Part shown: positions 57,807 to 64,000 of the stretch, one piece after another
Numbering within the stretch: position 1 is the stretch's first letter
How the letters are laid out: every line of letters begins with the position of its first letter
Assembly (NCBI GenBank): GCA_945643635.1
Contig: CALZFC010000029.1
Location: 4,069,501 to 4,133,500 of the forward strand
Length of the DNA stretch: 64,000 nt
Source of the DNA: Allodiplogaster sudhausi
Taxonomy: Eukaryota > Nematoda > Chromadorea > Rhabditida > Diplogasteridae
Direction: 5' to 3'
The notes under the pieces: generated by a model
Database searches by the model: none
Seen by the model: only the letters and a program-made list of their open reading frames with translations
What the model was told of the DNA's origin: nothing
Made by a program: the position numbers and the translations under genes

Positions 57807-58264
57807 ATTGCGGACAATGGGGGAAGGATAGTGCAGGTGTAATTAATCCTAATTTCCCTTGTATCCCAAAGTCACGTAGTTTACTTATATACACATAACT
57901 CCACAACAGATATCATCGGATGGGTACAGCCTATTCAAGAAGACATCTTTATTAATTATTTAGTCAATACATTAACAAAAATGTGACAACATTAAAAGAT
58001 ATGATATGCATGTATATAAACATCCGAGAGAAAGTTCCGAGAGAGAGAGAGAGAGTGAGAGAGAGAGAGAAAATTTATAACCCTCCATATTTGCCCTCCT
58101 CTGCCCTCGAAACTTTTCAACAGATAAAACGTCAGATAAATTTTTCAACAGATAAAACGTCAGATAAATTTTTTTCTTTTTAATCTTACTTTCTCTACCT
58201 CTCTTTCTATCTGTTTCTCCCTCTCTCTCTCTCTCTCTCTCTCTACTTCCTTCACGTTCTCCGC

Positions 58265-58335
<71 letters not shown>

Positions 58336-58609
58336 GAGTAGTTCTCATTTCGCCATCTCATTTTATTGCATATGATTTTGCCATAATGTTTTATAATCAT
58401 GGCAATCAATCATCGTACTTTATAGCCATGATATTTTTTATCTCATCGACTCGTTTTGCCATAATGTTTTTTATTTTGCGCATCATAGTTACATGAATTG
58501 ATATGAACGTTTACAACTGGAGCTTTTTTCTTCTTCTCTGACTCGAGGAAAAAAAACAATATTGACCAAGCAAAGAATAATTTGTATTTAAAAAAAAAAA
58601 GCACGAAAC
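57807..58609. other. Gene-free stretch with CT/GA inverted tracts
   Basis: A pyrimidine run at 58215-58245 and a purine run at 58265-58335 face each other around TTCACGTTCTCCGCTAG. No exon. Confidence 0.5.
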
Positions 58610-59527
58610 TCAAGCGTAAAAGCCACCAAAGTTAGTGTTCAGGGTGAGTGCGAAGTAGCTGGCCGGAATCCTGATCTCAAGGGGCTGTCGACGACGACCG
58701 TAGCGGCGGCCGGCAGTATCACTTTCAGCAGCAGTGCATGCGTAACATGGCTGAGCATGACCCTCGCCCGGCCTCGGATCTGCATTGACGCAGCAATAGC
58801 AGAGAGCAAGCAGGACGACAGTCACACCGGCCATGATCATCAGCGCTGAGTTGGAGCTGTGACAAAGATGCGTTTCAAGTCGTGTAGATGTCATTATGAC
58901 ATTAGATTAAAAGTCGTTCCAAATTTAAACTAGCACCCTTTCTTGAACTTTTATCCGAGAAAAAAAATAGAGGGAGAGAGAGAGAGACGACTACTAAATA
59001 TAGCAGAATGTAAAAAAAAAACACCGTTGTATTTCTGCTTTTAACTTGTAAACTTTATTTACGGTCATCAAAGTGGCAACTGTTTTCTTTTCTTTTGTTT
59101 GACTCTAATTGTTTTGGTTATCTCTCGAACACCTCGTGGTAAGACATCAATGTGTAATGTAAATGACTTGATGTGGAATACATCCGAGCAAAAAAAGAAC
59201 GAAAATATGAAATAAAGCAAAACCTGAGACCAGAGCGCGGCTTGTCGCCTTCAACGATAGAGAAATGCATGCTGCTGCGCGGTAATTCTTGTGATCCATC
59301 CGAGTCTCCTTTTTCATCATTGCTACGCCGAATGCGAGGTGGCGAGCGGTTGCTTCTGTGCGAGAGGCTCACAACTTAACATGAGTACTTCATAAAATAC
59401 ATTTGATTAAAACCCGTTCCTTTCTAACAATAAGCAGTGTAAATTTGATATAATTCTCACCTCTTGTCTCAACGAGAGTGACTAGCAAGAGTGCGATGCA
59501 GAGATTGCAAAGAATGCTCGTTGTCAT
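58610..59527 (-). CDS. Small single-pass membrane protein with array-like exon phases
   Basis: Exons 59527-59461 (signal peptide MTTSILCNLCIALLLVTLVE), 59374-59224 (charged, Ser-rich linker with RSNRSPPRIRR) and 58856-58610 (helix SALMIMAGVTVVLLALCYCC, then ACTAAESD, RRYGRRRQP and an end NTNFGGFYA). They total 465 bases, 154 residues plus stop. Intron phases are 1 and 2 and the exon roles match the 25-47 kb array, but the linker is not Gly/Ser-rich and there is no PPPY. It may be a distant member of the same family or may have converged. Function unknown. Confidence 0.7.
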
Positions 59528-59754
59528 GCACAAGAATCTCTAGTTGGAGGAAGGGTATCTGAACGTTTTATTTATTTATTTATATACTTATTTATATTTA
59601 ATGTGTCATTATGATATGATAACAATAAGATCGATAATTAAGAGATTAAGATTGAGAGATTCAGATTCTAGCTGTTCTCACGTAAATATAAGGAGCTTTG
59701 TAATCAAAACATGAAAGGAATAAACTCAAATAAAATCGAATAAATAATTATGAT

Positions 59755-60065
59755 AAAGAAAGACCGTTTTACATTAGACCTTCTGTTCTCTGAATATGAG
59801 CTCACCATTAGCACTGAAAGAGTCATTCTTTTCAGTGGTTTTTCAACATCATAGAATCACCTCAGCTCACGAACAGCTCATACATAACCAGCGTTGTAAA
59901 CAAGAAATGAAAAGAATGAACTCAAACAAAATTATTACAGCGAATAAAGAATTTAGTCTACGACAAAGATGATGGTTTTATATCAGCGTTTCTGTTACTC
60001 TGAATACGAGCTATTTGTAATGAAGGACGTCGAAAGAGTTCTTTCTTCGGCGGTTTCAACATCTC
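59755..60065. repeat. Diverged tandem duplication
   Basis: 59755-59870 and 59940-60065 share CTGAATA-GAGCT, GAAAGAGT and GGTTTCAACATC in order. The second overlaps the last exon of the neighbouring membrane gene, so the first may be an extra or dead copy of that exon end. Confidence 0.5.
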
Positions 60066-61838
60066 CTAGACGTATGCGCCCCTTGCACGGGGCAGAGAAG
60101 GTGTCCGCAGAGGGATAGAGAACGAGGAAGTGGAAGAGTGCGAGAGAGACAAGACAGACGAGCAGAGACATCCAGGCATTGACGTAGCTAAGGCCACGTG
60201 GGTATTGCCTAGCAAAGAATTGGACTAGAGTGCAGACTAGGTTTAAAAATGGAACTACATATGATGACGATGAGCGTAAGTAAAAGGAGAGAGAAGAAAG
60301 AAATAGACTTGAAGGAGAGATTTCAGGAAAACTATTTATAAAGGATCCTTAAACACTACTCTTCCTTGACGTGATTCAACCATTCCTGGTTACTCTGAAT
60401 ACTTTGACTGCGCGCCTTAAATTCACATTTTTCAACTACGCCGTTCTGAATGCATCGAGATGAAAAAACCCATACCAAAACAAATTTATCTCAAATAATA
60501 CATAAATACAGTGAAATGAGAGCAAAGCTCTGATAAGCACAGAGTGGAGACATAAAAACGCCGAACAGAAGACACACTTTTTTTCGCAAGAACATTCGAC
60601 ACCATTCTATGATTATACGGAAAGAGTGGTGACTCATTAGATCCTCTATATTCGGCCTAATTAAGCAAATTTTGAGCTGCCGAACTAGGAAAGGCATTGG
60701 AAACAGAATAAGGAATGAACTTTCATAATTCCAAATCGTCTCGTTTTTTCCTGATTAGCCTGATAATGAGACTTGAAAATTACGCACAGTTATTCTACAT
60801 ATAGATTCATAGTACACGATGTCTCTGGAAGCGACTTATTGTGCGGGCAGCCGTGAATGGTCGACTGGACGCTGAGAAAGAAGTGTGCTGAGGCTGCTGC
60901 CGCGACACCACGGCGGTTCTTGGCACGCTGCCAACCGCACGAATCGTTGATCGTGCCGAGGATTGGCTCGTTCCGAAGGCAGCAAAGAGCTCTTCGAAAG
61001 GAGACAACGTGGCGTATGACAAGCTGAATGAAAAGGAATTAGTAAATGAAATGCCATTTACATGTTCTCCCATATTGATTTTTTTTTAATTAAACAGTAA
61101 AAACACTTCCACCAACGAAATATAAATTTTTCACAAGCTGTATAATATTTTCTGCTTAATGTATGTCTGCAAATACAAACATATGTATGTGAAACAAGAA
61201 ATAAACCACGCACTTTAGCAGCATGATGGTTGATAGAACGGCAAACATCACATGAAGCATGTATAACCTGTGAAACAAGCATCATAAGCAAGAGTAAAGA
61301 AGACTGTTATCCTTGAGAAGAACTAGAAAGCGAAGAGCATTCAAAACAGTAAGTTCAACAATCTTTGTTCACTGCGTTGAAATTTGCTCAAATTGTGAGC
61401 GTGACCAACCGAACGTCGTTCCTCCTCACCATCAGCTTTTCTGCTGAACAATTGTGTCTCCCCTCTTTAATTCGCTTCCCTTCACTCTCGCTGTCTTCTT
61501 TGCCTCGAATGGGGGAACAACAAGATGCTAACATGTGTTCGGCGAAAAATGCACCCATAAGATGCGAAAAAGAGTAATGTGCACTTGATTGGGAGAGTAG
61601 GTTAGAGCCAGGTACCGTCAACACTGCCATTCTCAGCGACAGGAAGGCTTCCGCTTTCCCATTTACACTACGTATGTACATATGCTGTTAGAACATCATG
61701 AAATAAAGGATCTGTTGGGCATAACAAACAAGCTTGACATCAACACAATGAAAGCAACATTGGGAGGAGGCTTGCGAATCCACCACAATTGAATGGGACA
61801 AAGTGCTGTGTGAAGTATAACCGAACCGAAGATGGCAG
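60000..61838 (-). CDS. Multi-pass membrane protein, TMEM184/OST-alpha-like (tentative)
   Basis: Exons in coding order with agreeing phases: 61838-61726 (AIFGSVILHTALCPIQLWWI and PNVAFIVLMSSLF), 61667-61616 (CKWESGSLPVAENGSVD, an NGS glycosylation site), 61267-61214 (LYMLHVMFAVLSTIMLL), 61023-60836 (LSPFEELFAAFG then a Ser/Arg-rich region) and about 60235-60000 (CTLVQFFARQYP, SYVNAWMSLLVCLVSLALFH). NAW followed by a helix and L-x-LY recalls the TMEM184/OST-alpha family. An exon between 61616 and 61267 appears to be missing, and the 5' end is not found. Reading through at 60836 would instead end the protein at 60807 (QRHRVL). Confidence 0.4.
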
Positions 61839-62847
61839 CTAAGTGAAAGTGCTTATTTGAATTTATATTTCCAACTATTGAAATGCAATAGAAGAGAGCG
61901 TATAAAGAGGAGACAGTGCAATGCTAAGCCACCGGAGAGAAACAAAATGCCATCTCGACGGTAGCATTTTGCTACTTTTTTTTATTAAAGAAGACAAGAA
62001 CTCACTGTTCATTCGATTTTTTTTGTCTGATACATGGATACGAGAGCCAGGAAAATGCAAAATATGGTTGTTTCGTGCTCCTTTAAAGGAGAAAATACTC
62101 ATTCGAAAAAGTATTTCAGAAAAGTAGTTATAGAAATAATCGGTTAGATAGCTATATTTCGAGTGTGATCTTGTTCGATGCTGGGCTGTTCTTCTATTAC
62201 GAAGTTCAAATAATTATCGCTCGATCGTTTCTGTCAGCGTAATGTGTGCTGAATAGTTGGAAGTGCTTCCATTTTCACTGGAAGAAGCTTTTCTTTCGTT
62301 TTCACTTTACTTACGCTATTTATTTTATTCGTGTTTCAATTTGGACAATTCGTTTAGAGATATCTAAATAGTATACAACTCCAGGATTAAAGAGTTTAAT
62401 AAATATTACATGCATTAAATGAAGTATCTGGCGAATAATTCTACAGTAGCGCTAGCGAACCGGTTTGAATGTGCGCGCTCAAAAAGTTACCTGTCGCTCG
62501 GTCAAGAGAGCACGCGAAATAGGAGTGTTGCTCTGACCTGCAGTAGCTAATTCTCTGGTCGCCAGTTTTCACGTTGCTATTGCTCAGAATGTAATGACAG
62601 AAAATCCCTCAAATTTTCTTTATATGTATGAATTTTTTCGCCAAGATGAACATATCCATAAAGAAAAAAATGTTAGGTTAATTCTTCCCCCGGATACCTC
62701 CTTTAAAAAAGACAATCTTTAGTCATCGCATTAGATCTATTACATAGAAGTTTTTGACTATTTTTGAATATAATCATTGGAAATGTTGCACCGCTTATTG
62801 AGTCAAACTCCCAGCATTAAAGGTGCAAGTCCACACAAATGGGTAAT
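61839..62847. other. Gap without clear exons
   Basis: AT-rich. 62450-62700 shares short blocks (GCGAAATAGGAGTG; GTTACCTGTCGCTCGGTC) with the reverse of about 6930-7150, suggesting an unannotated repeat in two places. Confidence 0.35.
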
Positions 62848-63421
62848 CTAGAAAAAGTAGCCGCCGCGACAGATGGCGCATAGGCTGTACAGCATACGAT
62901 GACGACACAATAGCAAGGAAGGAGCGGGCGCTGGCGGTCTGTAGGTCCAGTCTGGATAAGGTCGTTCTCGTTGTTCTCTTTCTCTCTCGCGCTCCTTTTC
63001 TCTCTCGCGCTCCCTTTCTCGCTCTCTTTCTCTCTCCCTCTCGCGCTCTCTTTCTCTCTCCCACTCCCTCTGCCTCTCGGCCTCCCGAGCTCGCTCTCTG
63101 TCCTCTTCCATGGCCTTTTGTAGGCGAGTCATCTCAACACGCGCCGCCTTGTTCTCCGCTTCAATCCGACGCAGAATCTGAAGAAGAATTTGATTTAATT
63201 CACATTAAAATTCCTATTAGAAAAGATGGCCATCAATTAGAAAATCGACGGCTCTCAATTAATGGGCTAAAAATGAATTGGTAATTAATAATTATAATGA
63301 TTGATTAATTAATTAATTAATGATTACACCTCGGCCTGTTCCTGCATCTGAGCATCAAGACTCTTTCCTTTCTCCGTTTTCCACTTGAGCTTGTACTCGT
63401 TCGTTGTTAAGCTCCTCCATT
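62848..63421 (-). CDS. C-terminal part of an Arg/Glu-repeat coiled-coil protein
   Basis: Exons 63421-63330 (NEYKLKWKTEKGKSLDAQMQ) and 63177-62848 (ILRRIEAENKAARVEMTRLQ, then AMEEDRERAREAERQ and a long ERERER run, ending RPYPDWTYRPP and GGYFF). The heptad-like charged run suggests a single long helix or coiled coil. It is encoded by an (GA/CT)-rich stretch, so part of the length may reflect microsatellite growth within an exon. 5' exons lie outside or were not recognised. No family assigned. Confidence 0.5.
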
Positions 63422-64000
63422 CTAGCAAAGAGTTCCTGAAGCCAGCAGAAAGAGAGAGAGAGAGAGAGAGAGTGAGAGAGAGAGGGAGTTTACGCTGCAT
63501 ACATAATTATAAATTTCTAATATTTTATCGTCTTCTACTTTTAAATACATCATTATGTTCTTTACAAAATATGAATAAATTAACCATCGTTTTGATGAGC
63601 AGCTAATTCTCGTCCTCTTGCGTGCAGAAATGAACTTAAATTATTATTGTTATTATTATTATTGTTATTTTTCTTAATATACATACAGTGATGTTCCTCC
63701 AAAATGGCCTAAATGTTCCAATCAACGCGCATTAAATATCTCATTGCAGACACTTTGGACCACATTGATTCTGTTTTCATTGAAAAGGAAATGAAATTCC
63801 ACATACAGCACAAATATTACTTCATTCCAGATATGAGTTGGAAAGAAGTAACATGACTTGAAGTTTTAGTATGGCGCCATGCTCTAATATTTGAGCTTTA
63901 TTTTAACCCACGAAATATGGTCATCGTGCCCTCAATCATAGTGTGCTGGGTGTGGCAAAACAAGAGGATTCTAAATATATAAAGATCTTTTCATATAGTT
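63422..64000. other. Right edge of the window
   Basis: GA tract at 63447-63484 and an ATT microsatellite near 63641-63670; no exon that I can support. Confidence 0.4.

Noticed and set aside
57564..57898. Gly/Pro/Ala-rich ORFs
   Set aside because: Low-complexity reading of GGCCC repeats in a transposon end.

Overview
The window reads as animal nuclear DNA, most likely from a nematode. The genes are cut into short exons by small introns whose 3' ends follow a TTTYAG-like pattern. A complete seven-pass receptor of the nematode chemoreceptor (Str superfamily) type is present, along with G-protein alpha subunits that fit expanded nematode gpa-type families. Much of the rest is (GA)n microsatellite, small inverted-repeat transposons and tandem duplications. 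I cannot name the genus. All gene models were built by hand from exon phase and splice signals.

Layout. 1-25 kb: three tandem plus-strand G-alpha paralogs: A (150-1364, 5' part outside the window), B (8090-12561) and C (15863-24218). B and C splice to open frames of 392 and 388 codons. A convergent chemoreceptor gene (3051-5239, minus) and a decayed receptor fragment (about 13.6-14.4 kb) lie among them. A 4.7 kb MULE DNA transposon (16449-21175) sits inside the second intron of copy C. Several introns are largely occupied by small transposons or tRNA-like sequences.

25-47 kb: a minus-strand tandem array of small three-exon genes. Each encodes a signal peptide, a Gly/Ser-rich segment, one membrane helix and usually a short tail with a PPPY motif (a WW-domain ligand). 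Intron phases are always 1 then 2. Intact or nearly intact copies lie at 25.3, 27.0, 32.2 and 34.6 kb, a frameshifted copy at 29.4 kb, an in-frame chimera of two copies at 43.1-44.2 kb, and decayed remnants at 37, 40.5-41, 42.9 and 46.3 kb. Most copies have a similar upstream block: a GA-rich tract followed by a run of conserved short motifs. A GGCCC-rich transposon at 39.8-40.5 kb carries what looks like a broken eEF2-kinase fragment.

48.6-54.8 kb: a minus-strand gene of about 20 exons that I do not recognise. 54.8-58.6 kb: repeats and microsatellites only. 58.6-63.5 kb: a three-exon small membrane protein with the same intron phases as the array, a multi-pass membrane gene resembling TMEM184/OST-alpha, and the end of a charged coiled-coil protein rich in Arg-Glu repeats.

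How the parts may work together. The receptor and the G-alpha genes could be chemosensory partners, but that is only inference from proximity. The 25-47 kb family is the best candidate for something undescribed: a birth-and-death cluster of single-pass surface proteins with Ser/Gly-rich ectodomains and WW-binding tails.
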